A stretch of 64,000 nt of DNA from Aurelia coerulea. Taxonomy: Eukaryota; Cnidaria; Scyphozoa; Semaeostomeae; Ulmaridae. Below the pieces are notes generated by a model. That model made no database searches, was not told the DNA's origin, and saw only the letters and a list, made by a program, of their open reading frames with translations. The position numbers and the translations under genes were made by a program. The stretch lies in NCBI GenBank assembly GCA_039566865.1, contig CM076961.1, positions 7,029,501-7,093,500 on the forward strand, in the 5' to 3' direction. Shown here one piece after another: positions 22,266 to 33,117 of the stretch (positions are counted from its first letter, which is position 1; each line of letters starts with the position of its first letter).

Positions 22266-24537
22266 GGTATGTATGTATGTATGTAAAATTTTGCCATACA
22301 AAGTAAAAATTGAAAAATGTAATAAAGGAAAGAAAGGCTATTTACGTGTATAAAATGGTAATGAAAACTAAAGATCTAGTATAAAAATACCCCTAGTTTA
22401 AAATGGCAGGGATAGCATTAAAAGGTCAGTACAACCTTGTTTCCATAATGGTCCCTCCAGGGGTATTATAGAAAAGAAAAGTTTTCATGAAAAAAAGAGA
22501 CGTTCATAAGAAAGTGTAACAGCCTGTTGGGCTTGTTATTTATGCAGTTTTTAGAAATTTAATAATATATATAGGGACTGTTTCTTGATTTTGGAGGTCT
22601 TTAAAGAAATTGTCCTTTATCTTATGTTTGAAACTGTTAACGTTTTTAGCAGACTTTAGGTCAGAGTGTAGATTGTTCCAGATTTTAGGTCCTAGGTAAG
22701 ATAGACCACTTTGCCCTATGTTGCTCTTTCGGAATGGTTGATTTAATTTGTTTTTAGACCTTCGAGTGATCCGACTCTGGCCAGCTGGTAAGAACATCTC
22801 CGACATATAGGATGGGGCTGAATTATCGAAAAATTTGTAAACGTTTGTAGCAGTACATTGTTTAAACCTCTCTTTAGAAGGGAGCCAATTTATATTTTTA
22901 AATTCTTTGATTCCTATGTGTGCTCTGTTATTCATACTTAAAGGCATTGAGTCCATATAAATAGCTGAGCGTTAACGCTATCCTGAGTTTTTGCTGACAA
23001 ACCGCTGATGGCCCTTTGTTCTCACATAATAGTGCTAAAGTAATTTGCAGTGGAGACCAAAGACTTCTTAATCCTTGCATTATCCTCAGGAATTTCTTTG
23101 GTTTGATTTCTATTGCGATTAAATCACAACTTTTGTTTTATGATTGAAAAGAAGTTGATATTAGTCATGAACGCGCTATTTATATGGACTCAGTGCCTTT
23201 AAGCAAAACCTGATACTTTTATTTGGAGCTGTTTGAATTTTTTTGGTTAGCCTTTTATTAATCAATGGAAACCAAGCACTGCATGCATAGTCAAAGTGGG
23301 GCTGGATTAGAGCATTTGCTAGTAACCTACGACGAGAGAAGTGAAGAAAATGTTGCTTTCTATAGAGGAACCTTAGCATGCCATTTATTTGTCCCAGGGT
23401 CCTGGTAGCAATTGATTCACCAGACAGGTTTCCATCAAGAATACAGCCCAGATAGGTCACTGAGGTGTGCTGTTTAATCCTGATTTCACCCCTTCTGATG
23501 TCCAGATTTTGATTGTCGGTTCTCATTTTTGCTCTGCCAAAAAGTATAGACTTTGTTTTGTCCTCTCCAAAATGAATGCTTAGTTTGTTATCAACGAACC
23601 AATCACAGAGGGAATTAAAATTCTTATTTAGTTGCTTTTCTATTTCATTGACGCTATTGTCACCGAATACAAGGCAGGAGTCATCTGCATATAAAAGAAG
23701 GTCACAGTCAACTGCCTGAGACATATCATTGACATACAAGAGGAAAATTAGTGGACCAAGAATAGAACCTTGCGGGACCCCACATGATAGTTCCCCAGGT
23801 GACGAGATCTCCTTCCCTATATTTACGAAAAAAGTTCGGTTTTTTAGATATGATCTAAACCAAAAAATAACTGAATCGGCAAAGCCTATGTGTTTCATTT
23901 TTTCAAGGAAAATTTTGTGGTCGATTGTGTCAAACGCTTTTTGTAAGTCAATTAATATCATGCCGGTAAACTTCCCGTTTTCAAACCCTTGTATGATTTT
24001 ATCACTTAGATACGATAGGCATGTGTCTGTTGAGTGGAAAGGACGAAAACTAGACTGGTATTGATAGAGAATCTTATTTGTATCCAAGTATTGTTGTATC
24101 TGCTCATGGACAATTTTTTCAATAACTTTGGAGATCTGAGGCAAGAGTGAGATTGGCCTGTAATTTTTTGGTTCATCTTTCTTGCCCTTTTTAAAAAGTG
24201 GTTTCAATTTAGCTTGCTTGCAATCGTCTGAGAAATGAGCTAGAGAGATGGAGAGATTGCATAGCTCCTTGACTGGTTTTGCCAGTACTGGTGCACCGTC
24301 CTTAAGGAATTTTTCTGCGAGTTTATCAGGCCCTGCTGCTTTTGTGGGATTTATTTTCTCTAAGAATCTGAGAGCATGTTCATCAGTTGTATGATGTAGT
24401 GTGAATTTGTTCTTAGGTACACAGTGTTCATTATTTTTGTAACTCATTCTTATTTGAAGCACCCAGCAACTTGTTACCAAAAAGTCAAGGGGTCCTTTCA
24501 AATCCAAGGAACGACTGAACGAACGCTTTCCATGCAC
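22266..24537 (-). mobile_element. Non-LTR retrotransposon with (ACAT)n tail
   Basis: Minus-strand LINE. The coding region starts with KINPTKAAGPDKLAEKFLK and KNYRPISLLPQISKVIEKI, then ILIDLQKAFDTIDHKI, CGVPQGSILGPLIFLLYVNDM and the catalytic LLYADDS box, and then the thumb to NKSIRFCL (about 23200). After a MITE insertion (22941-23199) it resumes with MNNRAHIGIKEFKNINWLP and ends with GLSYLGPKIWNNLHSDLKSAKNVNSFKHKIK before a stop at 22540. The 3' UTR runs to a (CATA)n microsatellite at about 22266-22285. The upstream end is lost in an inverted-repeat region. The palm motifs are intact, so it was inserted fairly recently. Confidence 0.85.
22941..23199. mobile_element. 259 bp MITE inside the LINE gene (TA target duplication)
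   Basis: Terminal inverted repeats are AAGGCATTGAGTCCATATAA at the left and TTATATGGACTCAGTGCCTT at the right, flanked by TA at 22939-22940 and 23200-23201. Collapsing the element to a single TA makes the minus-strand codons run TTT TGC TTA AGT ATG, which joins the two halves of the LINE ORF in frame. That is strong evidence for the exact boundaries and for a Tc1/mariner-like insertion. Confidence 0.85.
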
Positions 24538-24589
24538 CTATAGAGCAAACGGGGGAGGGCCTAAAGCCACTATGCCCATGCCACCATTT

Positions 24590-27500
24590 TTGACCCGCAT
24601 GATTTAATCCGCGTTTTCTTCGACGACTTTATTCTGCAGGCCAGCAGGTCAAGTAATCTGCGGGTCAAACACGAAAGCAAACATGCAGGTCACCATCAGG
24701 GCCAAGGGCCCAATACAAAGATGTATGTGTGGTGTTTGGTATTTTAGGGGCCAGGTCCATAACGCGGAACTCGCGGAACTCGCGGAACAGAATTTTTCCG
24801 CGAGATATAGTTCCGCGTTATCCACTGGCGTATTGGGCGAAAGTCCATAACGCGGAATTGAAAAACGCGGAAACTTTCTTAAGCACTGAATGTTACATTC
24901 TTTATTTAAAGTCATCCTTTGATCTTCGAAACACTTTTAAACAGTGCACTTGTGCCCCTCTTCAGGATCAACCTACTATTGCATCTGCGTTGTTATTATT
25001 CATCTGGCTAGGCCCATCGAGGTCAGTGGCCTAACTATAAACAATGTTGACATTGTGTTGGCAAATTCAGAAGTAAAGCCACGTTCTCCGCTTAACTCAT
25101 CAGTAGGAAGAATCAAACAAACAGAAATTCATCTGTTTTTTCTTCAAACTTTGCTGAGAAAAGTCTCGAGAAATTTCCGCGAAATTGAGTTCCGCGTTAT
25201 TCACTGGCGTATTAGGCAAAAGTCCATAACGCGGAATTTAAAAACGCGGAAATTTAAAAAAAATTCAAATTATAGAGGCAGTATGTAGTCAAAAAAATCA
25301 ATGATTCATGATAAACTTAATCAATGTGATGAAAACAGCAACTGAAATCTTATTAGTGAATTTACAAATAACACGCAAGCTAAAACAACAGAGCATTAGC
25401 ATAGTATGGTATCAGGCAATACGCGGATTTTTTTAAGGTACCGCTTAACGCAATTTTCAGATCGCTACAAATTTGAGAAATCCCAATACTGGGAACATGT
25501 AACTTGGGAGACTATTTGCTTTAATGAAGGAAATCCCCCGCATATTTTTACTTTATTTTCACTTGTTCCCCGTATTATATTGCTCGGAAGGAGTTCTAGA
25601 TTGGGAAAGGCTTCACAAACTTTGTTTTGAAATGTTCATGTAATGTTCGATGACAAAATAATACATGTATTACAAATCGTAAGTTAAACAGTAAATGCAC
25701 ACAGATCTTACAAATCATAAATGCACACTAATATTTTCAAAGAGATGCAGCCAAAAACACTCAACACTCTCCAAGAATGTGCATGGTGCGCGTATCTTTT
25801 TCATTAGAAACCACTTACAAGAAACACGAACTTTCAGATCCCAAAAAATAAGAAACTCTTTTGCTGGGAAAATATAAGTGAAGAAACTAGTCGTTTTCAT
25901 AAAGAAAATCCTCAGCATATTGATACTTTATTTTCACTTGTATCCTATCACATTACTCAGAAGATGCGTGAGTGAAGTCAAATATTGGAAAGGCTTAATT
26001 AAATTCATTGTTGTTGAAATGTTCACGAGTGCACATGAAGTAGACATGAAGATAATATCTTATTGCTTGGTTCCCATTTCCAGTCAAAAGGGGGTACTTT
26101 TTTCTGTGACACCCGGTAGGAAAGAAAAAAATTTTTTTTTTTTATTACTAGTTATGTAAATTCGATTTAGATTAGTTAACTTGTACTTGTATTAAATGGT
26201 GTACATATTGTTAGCTGCCTGTAAATAATCGAATCAAAATAAAGCTACACACACACACACACACACACAAGATTGCTTTGGTGCACTGTTTAAAAGTGTT
26301 TCGAAGATCAAAGGATGACTTTGAATAAAGAATGTAACATTCAGTGCTTAAAAAAATGTCCGTGTTTTTCAATTCCGCGTTATGGACTTTTGCCCAATAC
26401 GCCAGTGGAACTATATCTCGCGGAAAAATTCTGTTCCGCGGTTTCCGCGAGTTCCGCGAGTTCCGCGTTATGGACCTGGCCTATTTTAGGCCGTCAAATG
26501 GTCAAAGGTCAATCCCTTGGATGATTTTGATCTCTGCTTGGACCATCACAATGTTTTTCAAATTTTTTCACAAGCTTTTGTTTCAATGTCTTTCAACCAT
26601 GGGATCCTTATTCGTTCGTGGCATTGAAATGCTTTGTGCCAAAGAATGTCCTGCTGTTCAAATCGTGAACAAAGCCAATCTAAAAATGCAATGGGCGTAT
26701 AGATTGATTACATGAGTCTCAGTTTTCCGCACTGAATTGGATGATGAAGTGAAAGTATTAACATCAGATTGAAAATATTGAATGAAGACAAGGAATCTAT
26801 GTTGAATGATTGCGAATCGCGACTGATTCGTTAATTTCAATGGTTGAGTTGCTGGAACATTTTAGATGGATTTGGAAATTCTCTTGATATTGTTTGATAA
26901 AATTGGTTGATAAATTTGGTTGATAACGTTGGGAGGATACATGAACTAACTATTATTCAGCACATTTGATTATTCATTGCTCAGTTCTAGACCATGTGCC
27001 TTGTAAGTATTTGCAGGGGGAGGAGACATTCTTAATCTCGATTCAGTGGCTCCCAAAATCAAATAATAAACTGAACATAATCTGAAACTGAAAGTAGGTA
27101 GGGAGACTAATTCAAAAATAGTCATTCAACTCTCAAATTTGTCCGAAAGTTTGATCGTTCAAGAGTTTTCGATTTTAATGGGGCCTAGTTCCTGCCTAAA
27201 AACTCGGAGATAGAGATGCAATCATGACTCTGATGCAATCCTCATCGCGAGTGCAGATGATACGATTTGGCTTGACTATTTCTGTCAATCAGATAACGAT
27301 AATTTGTTGTACTGTTATCTAAATCAATTACAGGATGTGCTTGACGTAAGCAATACATTTCCAGCTTTTTCATGCCATGTCTGGAGGCCACTGAGCCCTT
27401 GGCCCAGGTGGTGACCCGCATGTTTGCTTTTGTGTTTGACCCGCAGATTACTTGACCTGCTGGCCTGCAGAATAAAGTTGTTGCCTTTTCTTAACCTGCA
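24590..27500. mobile_element. Outer inverted repeat carrying a nested foldback
   Basis: The left arm, about 24590-24715 (GCAGGCCAGCAGGTCAAGTA, then CTGCGGGTCAAACAC), is inverted at about 27389-27500 (GTGTTTGACCCGCAG, TACTTGACCTGCTGGCC). The copy near 21.65 kb belongs to the same family. Between the arms are a Mutator-like foldback (24749-26481) and about 900 bp of unassigned sequence. No coding content is recognised. Confidence 0.6.
24749..26481. mobile_element. Mutator-like foldback with perfect 9 bp target duplication
   Basis: Ends are GGCCAGGTCCATAACGCGGA at 24749 and TCCGCGTTATGGACCTGGCC ending at 26481, with inverted arms of about 205 bp. The arms run from GCGGAACTCGCGGAACTCGC to AAACACTTTTAAACAGTGCA and are mirrored at 26284-26481. 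The direct repeat TATTTTAGG lies at 24740-24748 and again at 26482-26490, a perfect 9 bp duplication, the size usual for Mutator-like elements. A further internal copy of the GTTCCGCGTTAT module sits at 25190-25250. The interior holds a (CA)n run (about 26249-26270) and a mariner-like end (GACACCCGGTA at 26108). No transposase is seen. Confidence 0.8.
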
Positions 27501-28452
27501 TGGCCTGCGTTTTACACAAGCCGGCAAAGCCAGCATTCGTTTGGAATTCTCCATCATGTTCTGAACAGAGCAATGGACAGTGCCCTGCTTGTTGCAGCAG
27601 TAATCAAGCCAGGAGAAATGTTTGCAAGGTCCACGAAAGTCACAAGTGAATGATGAAACAAATCACAGATTTGATTTAGGCCAGAAGCAGAATCAAGATG
27701 CCAGCCGTGTTGAAGTTGTTGTTGTTGTTTAGTGCAGTTGAATCAAAAAGACGTTATAAAATTGAAGGTCCCCCAAGAGGCCCGAAGGACTATTGGGGGC
27801 CGCAACTTGCCTGAAGTAAAATTCCAAGCTTTTCTGAAATTGAAGTCTGCACTGCTGCCAAATATTTTCTGAACTAATTTTAGGAGCACAAGGACAGACT
27901 TAAATACTGCCAGCAAGGCAAGCCAAATATGAAATGAGGTATTACGTCCTATCAATACATCAATTGGTTGGCTGAAAGTTGCTTACGTATTAGTGATTGC
28001 GACATGTGAACCCGGAACTAGGATGTCAGGTGAGACACATGATGCAATTATGATGCACGCATGCGGGGGATGTACCTTGTGACTGCCATGCAAAAGTATG
28101 ACTAGGCAATGAAACATTTAGCAATGTTCAGCAAAATGCAACTTAGGCCCAACTCCTAGCTAGCTCCCTCCCTGACTTAAATTTACATTAAGGCAAAATG
28201 CCTCAATGAATGTACACAAACAAGACTAAAAATATCTTTGGCCTAGAAATAACGGTTGGCAAGGAAATGAAGTCTATATTCATAAAGAAAATATTTCCAG
28301 GAGGCATGCACTTTGATAAGAAAATCAATTCTATTTGTGATTAGACGAAGAATGTCGAACACTGCAGTTGGTTACAGTGCGGCATTTACTGCGTGCTTAA
28401 ATTTGACATTTATTTTAGTTGGCGATTGAAATCTATATATATTAATTCATAC
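27501..28452. other. Intronic, no recognisable feature
   Basis: The 5' part of the long intron next to the TIMMDC1-like first exon. A (GTT)n run of about 12 bases lies near 27717. No repeat or gene is recognised otherwise. Confidence 0.4.
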
Positions 28453-28550
28453 CTTGCAGCTACTAAATCTTTAACCTTCTGCCAGCCACCTTCATTACTG
28501 TGAATATCGTCCCCAGAAATTGGTACAGACTGTGGCAGCTCATCCGCCAT
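28453..28550 (-). CDS. TIMMDC1: TIMMDC1-like gene, first coding exon
   Basis: The first coding exon on the minus strand starts at an ATG (28550-28548) in the context AAAATGGCGG. This is a good Kozak site and also resembles the YY1-type AAnATGGCGG element common at metazoan starts. It encodes MADELPQSVPISGDDIHSNE, then GGWQKVKDLVAA, and ends with AG before the donor GTATGA. The GW-hydrophobic-KDL pattern just before the first membrane helix matches the GWDRLRELF region of animal TIMMDC1. An upstream in-frame ATG exists at 28604 but has a poorer context. The protein would be an inner mitochondrial membrane factor for complex I assembly. The assignment rests on this exon together with exon 2 and their phase match. 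Confidence 0.6.
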
Positions 28551-29429
28551 TTTCTTTAGAACCAAATGGAGGCTAATCTCGTTTAGCCGCAAGTGTTCCT
28601 GCATAGATGATAGATGGGGCAGCGGTACAGGGGGGCATTCCGGTTAGTGGTTCCGAACTGGTTCCGAAGGATGATTTCCGGCCGGTGGAATTTTCAAAGC
28701 GGGTGGTAATGAGCAGTTGAGGGCAGCTGAACAAAAAGGTGCAGCCGAGAGACATGTATTATTTACAATTCCCTACGCTTGGAAAATTCCATCAGCCTTC
28801 CCGGGGGGGGGGGGGGTACATAACATATTGAGGGTACATGTATGTGCGGCCAATATGGGTTGGTTTTGGACAGAAAATTCTCTAAACAAGAGTCCTTTTC
28901 TCGGCAGATTTTCATAAAAATGGGTGGGGTGTTGCTGAAATTCACAAAAATAGTTCAAAATAACAATTTTTACGCCAAAATCCATCATAAAAGTGGTACC
29001 GAGGCAATTTTCGGTAATTAGAAGAGGGTACCTTTCTGAAAACTGGGCGGCAGACCCCTGTCCATCCTAATGTCACGACCCCCCCCCCCCGGGTCATCCT
29101 TACTTTCAAGTTTCAAGTTTGGAATACATGCCAGAAAGGTCCGACGTGGAGACGCTAGAAAACAGTGGAACCGTAGTCCAGAAGCGGACTGGCAATTTTT
29201 TTCTGGGGTGGCGTTATGGCTCAGTAGGGCGCGGCCAGTCCTTAATTGGGTGCAGTCACTTGAAAAATCACTTAATTGGGTGCGGTCGGTTGCATGAATT
29301 TAGATATATCGTTTTAAATCTGTCTGATGATGAGTAAAGTATCTATAATTCTACATTTCTCTAGATTCTACTTCTAAATTACTTTTGCGCAAAGACCAAA
29401 TCGAATACGCGACCCCTTGTCATGACGCT
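28551..29429. other. Upstream region of the TIMMDC1-like gene
   Basis: This should contain the 5' UTR and promoter of the minus-strand gene. No TATA box or clear CCAAT box is obvious. A poly-G run lies at about 28803-28815 and a poly-C run at about 29079-29089, both in MITE-like, low-complexity context. Confidence 0.35.
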
Positions 29430-29434
29430 CAAAT

Positions 29435-29525
29435 GGTGGGGTCCTACCGGGTATCGAACCCACTCCACCTGGCTGTTCTGGCTGCAAAGGCAGAGGATTA
29501 CACCAATGCGCCACAACACCTTACA
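29435..29525 (-). repeat. tRNA-derived SINE copy
   Basis: On the minus strand the order is an A box-like TGGCGCATTGGTGTAATCC, an anticodon-arm-like CTCTGCCTTTGCAGCCAGA, then a B box GGGTTCGATACCC. That spacing is tRNA-like, but arm pairing is incomplete and the same block recurs in part at 30195-30250 and, weakly, 35468-35515. It is therefore a SINE family or tRNA pseudogene. Confidence 0.6.
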
Positions 29526-29599
29526 CGGTGTGGCCAGGGTAAATTAAATGGGGATGGGGTAAGAGAATGAGGGAGTCTGGGGCAAAGCAAACCAGGAAA

Positions 29600-30035
29600 A
29601 TTTTTAGGGGACACGCCCTTTACTTTGGCTTAGAATGCATCACCCAATATCATGCTTGCCTTTAGCGACAAGGAAACCTTGATCGTTTTGTAACAGTTAT
29701 CCTATGAATCAGAGCACGAGGAAAATTTTTGAAAAAGGATCCTTTACTTTGGCTTAGAATGCATCTCCCAATATCATGCTTGCCTTTAGCGACAAGGAAA
29801 CCTTGATCGTTTTGTAACAGTTATCCTATGAATCAGAGGTGGAGGAACATTTTTAAAGAAACATCCTTTACGTTGGCTTAAAATGCATCTCCCAATATTA
29901 TGCTTGCCTTTAGCGACAAGAAAACCTTGATCGTTTTGCAACAGTTATCCTATGAATCAGAGCACAACGAAAATTTTTGAAGAAAGATCCTTCACTGTGG
30001 CTTAAAATGTATATCCCAGTATCATTCTTGCCAGT
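29600..30035. repeat. 124 bp tandem repeat, about 3.5 copies
   Basis: The phrase CCAATATCATGCTTGCC and variants start at about 29643, 29768, 29892 and 30016, a period of 124-125. Each unit includes TTTAGCGACAAGGAAACC and CAGTTATCCTATGAATCAGA. Copies differ by a few substitutions. The array lies between two SINE copies in the same orientation (29435-29525 and 30195-30250), which may have been one SINE duplicated or split. Confidence 0.85.
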
Positions 30036-30194
30036 GCTAAAAAGGAATATTTGACATTTCTCGGAAAATTCTTACCCAACCTATACCCAGCTATTTTCTC
30101 TTTGGGTTTAGAGGAATCTTGAGGACCACCTTTTGACAAAATGGGGAGGGGGCAATTGCCCCACATACCCCTCCGTGGCCACACCAATGTCCGC

Positions 30195-30250
30195 CTGAAT
30201 GTTCTTGCTGCAAAGTCAGAGGATTACACCACTGCGCCACAACACCTTCT
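30195..30250 (-). repeat. Partial tRNA-derived SINE copy
   Basis: Matches the 5' (A box) half of the SINE at 29435-29525: GAGGATTACACCACTGCGCC on the plus strand against GAGGATTACACCAATGCGCC. The B box half is not recognisable here. Confidence 0.5.
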
Positions 30251-30439
30251 GCCAGTTTGGGAAAATGGAAGGCCCATGGTTTACTCCTCTATAAATTGTA
30301 TAGCAAGGTCTCTATCTAATACCGAGTCTAATACGTCTGGAATGTTGAAACAGAAAGGTCCATCTAAGGCCGAGTAACTATGAATGTCAACTCACTGCAC
30401 TGGAAGGACTTTTTGGCGCTTGACAATAAAGGGGTAAAA

Positions 30440-30780
30440 CTGTAAAATAGGTTGAACGAAAAGGGCCCAAACTAATGGGCCATAAATGGGGATTTTTGCT
30501 TCACTACTGGGCCAGGAAGAGGGCCTACTGGGCCAATGGCCCACTAGTTATAATATTAAAAGATGCCCTGACTGAACGTGAAGAGGTATTCATTTGGTTA
30601 GGGCCCAGAGACATTAGACGTGATAGACATTGTCTTGAACAGCTTGCAAAGCTTACGTGTATGGTTATAGATTGATGCTTAAATTCAAAAACTTCTCTTT
30701 ATGAAGGGCCCGCTTTTCAAAATTATAAGGGGGCCCGGGTGGCGATCGCCACCTAGCCAAGCGGGCCAGTCCGCCCCTGA
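30440..30780. mobile_element. One-ended hAT-like fragment
   Basis: The right end TCCGCCCCTG reads CAGGGGCGGA on the minus strand, a typical hAT-type terminus, followed inward by a perfect palindrome GGTGGCGATCGCCACC (30740-30755) and GGGCCC words. No matching left end was found, so this is a truncated copy. Confidence 0.4.
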
Positions 30781-31492
30781 ACCGTACTTTTAACTCCCAC
30801 CTCCCCAGATTTCTTTTTAAAATCAGTAGCTTTTTAGGTTTTCCAAGTCATATGGTTTTTGTGCAGTTTTTTTTATATCTAAAAACTAGCTGTTCGATAC
30901 CAAAGAAATACGAGGAAGAGTCATGGAAGGAGAACATATTGGAAATAATCAAGAAATTGTTCCAAAAATCAGACCTTCCTTCCTGAAGTGCAGCGTTGTA
31001 TTTGATGTTGTTTTCATTTTCATATCATTTTGAAACTATTACCCTGGGTTACTAAAATTAACTGTTTTAGGAATTAGATTGACATAATTTAATATGATAG
31101 AAATAATCTGTTAAAATATGTTCACCGAAGGTTTTAGATTTGCTAATAAATTATCAAAACTTTATATAGATGTAAGATGTTCATAAAGTATGGGTTTCTT
31201 GAAGATGGTACCGTTTTTCTTCTATTCTCTTTGGAATTACAACAATTCAATGTTTTTGTCAAAGTTTTTCGTGATTTCTTGTCATTAAACGGAAACAATA
31301 ATCAAGACATCATAGATTGCCAATGAATTATCGTTCAATTTTGGTGCTAGAACAACCCAAGAGTATCATAATTGACAATAATTGGTGTAGGGAGCGTTCG
31401 TGTTTTCAGTAAACTCTAAGGTCTCTTTCGAAAGAGGTAAAGGCGCATGATATTTTCATGAAACATTTTCGAAATTCAAGTCTGTAGACAGG
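30781..31492. other. No recognisable feature
   Basis: AT-rich intergenic sequence between the two divergent genes. I see no gene, RNA or clear repeat. Confidence 0.4.
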
Positions 31493-31500
31493 GGTTGAAG

Positions 31501-32246
31501 CAGTGGCGTAATGCAGTTTAGGCTACCTTAGTTCAAGAACTAAGGGCCCCCGATCAAAAGGGGCCCCCAACAAATTTTTCGTATTGTGTGCTTTTTGGAC
31601 ATACTGTGCTGAAAGTCTGCTAACACAACACTGGACTTTCATTCCGTTTTCGTTCATCCCCTATAATTTGTCTCAAAACTTTATTCTTGTGAGCAAGAGC
31701 ACCAAATAACATACTGTGACTCTGCATTATTTGTACTAAAATTCTTTTAAAACTATTGTGTATATTCGCATGGACAACTTTCAGGTATAAAGGGAGAACA
31801 CTTAGTCTGCACTAAATTTACTGCACCTATTGCACTAATACTATCTGTAGAAGCTTTAAACATAGGTTTCAAGCCAAAGAACCTGCCATGGATACTTTTG
31901 GTAACATTTTCGTTTGTTCAAAGTAATCTTCATCACAACAATACCGTCCGAACCTTTGAATATTGCCGTATTTCTTTAAAAAAGATTCAGGATATCATAT
32001 AATTCCATACCGAAGAACAACAATTTGTTATGTAAGCTACTTAGTTTTTTAAAACGCAATTCGCATAATGTGCTAAATTTACTGTTGATTTTTCCTATGT
32101 AAAAACTTTCTTTTCAACATAACGTGGATTTTTCGAGGTTTCAAAGGGCATGGTTTCAAAAAATTACCCACCCGAACCCCCTTCCAACATAAGGGCCCCA
32201 CCTTACCAAACTCGTACGGGCCCTGAGTGTCTCCGTTACGCCACTG
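31501..32246. mobile_element. hAT MITE with perfect 8 bp target duplication
   Basis: The ends are CAGTGGCGTAA (31501) and TTACGCCACTG (ending 32246), a classic hAT terminal repeat. The direct repeat GGTTGAAG flanks it at 31493-31500 and 32247-32254, the 8 bp size expected for hAT. Subterminal GGGCCCC words occur on both sides. There is no transposase. Confidence 0.85.
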
Positions 32247-32429
32247 GGTTGAAGTCAAGCCTCAAAAAGGCAACTGGTCTATGCCACACATTCTGAAGAA
32301 CAAACAGTGGGTTTCCCCTCTGGAGGGGGTATATCGACATACAAGGATGTACACAGGGGGGCCCTGTGGGAGCAGCGGCTTTCCTTCTTTCATAGATTTT
32401 TAACGAATCTTTCCCGGGGAAGGTACTTG

Positions 32430-32640
32430 ACCAGGTTTTGGTCGGGGACGTGCCATCGAAGCTTCAAAAACATACCCGTTCCTTATACCAATTTTCCGAA
32501 AAAGTATACCCGACCTTACCAATTTTCCGAAAAATTATACCAAAATCGTGAAAATCTATACCGTTCCTTATACCAAAATCATGAAAATCGATACCCATCT
32601 CGATGGCACGTCCCCGTACCCAAAATATGTGAAGTAACCC
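32430..32640. repeat. MITE-like block with internal short repeats
   Basis: GGGGACGTGCCATCGA (about 32443) and TCGATGGCACGTCCCC (about 32599) are inverted ends. Between them short phrases such as TATACCAATTTTCCGAAAAA and TATACCAAAATCRTGAAAATC repeat. A related inverse word, GGCACGTCCCAGTACC, occurs at 33038. No coding content. Confidence 0.5.
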
Positions 32641-33117
32641 CCCCTCCTCCCCGGGGAATCTTTGTCTTTATCACCAGACACACCAGGTCTTACCTAAGCT
32701 ATATGAAGGGGAACAACCATGCCCCCCCCCCAATTCCTGGGTATGTCATTGTCGACCTGTCATGCGGAGATGACGTGGTATTTGCCAAAGGATCTGGTAC
32801 CCATAGTACTGTATATTAAAAAAAATTAGGGCCATGATTCCGCTAGTATTAAGATCTGGGCCATCATTCTGGAAATTATGGAAAATTTACTGTAATTCCT
32901 GTATTGCAAAATTTTCCTCAGGATTTTAGCCATAAATCCGCGAAGTTTTTGTAAGGAAATGATCCTCTTATTTCCGTAAAAGGTGTGAACATGATACCCC
33001 TGATTGCGTACGATTTGGAGGAAAGTACCTCTAAAAATGGCACGTCCCAGTACCACAAAAGTACATAGCCCCTCCCTCTGCGAAGGAGACTTTGATCACA
33101 TGAACAATTTTTTGAAT

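Larger units (their letters stand above)
9006..28452 (-). other. Intron 1 of the TIMMDC1-like gene (19.4 kb)
   Basis: The donor at 28452 (GCAAG followed by GTATGA on the minus strand) leaves a codon split after two bases, and the acceptor before 9005 supplies the third base, giving AG+T (Ser). Phase agreement plus family resemblance on both sides supports one intron, although its size is large. Nearly all recognisable content is transposable elements, listed separately. Confidence 0.55.

Noticed and set aside
29435..29525. Functional tRNA gene on the minus strand
   Set aside because: A box and B box are present, but acceptor and anticodon arms do not pair properly and partial copies recur nearby, which indicates a SINE.
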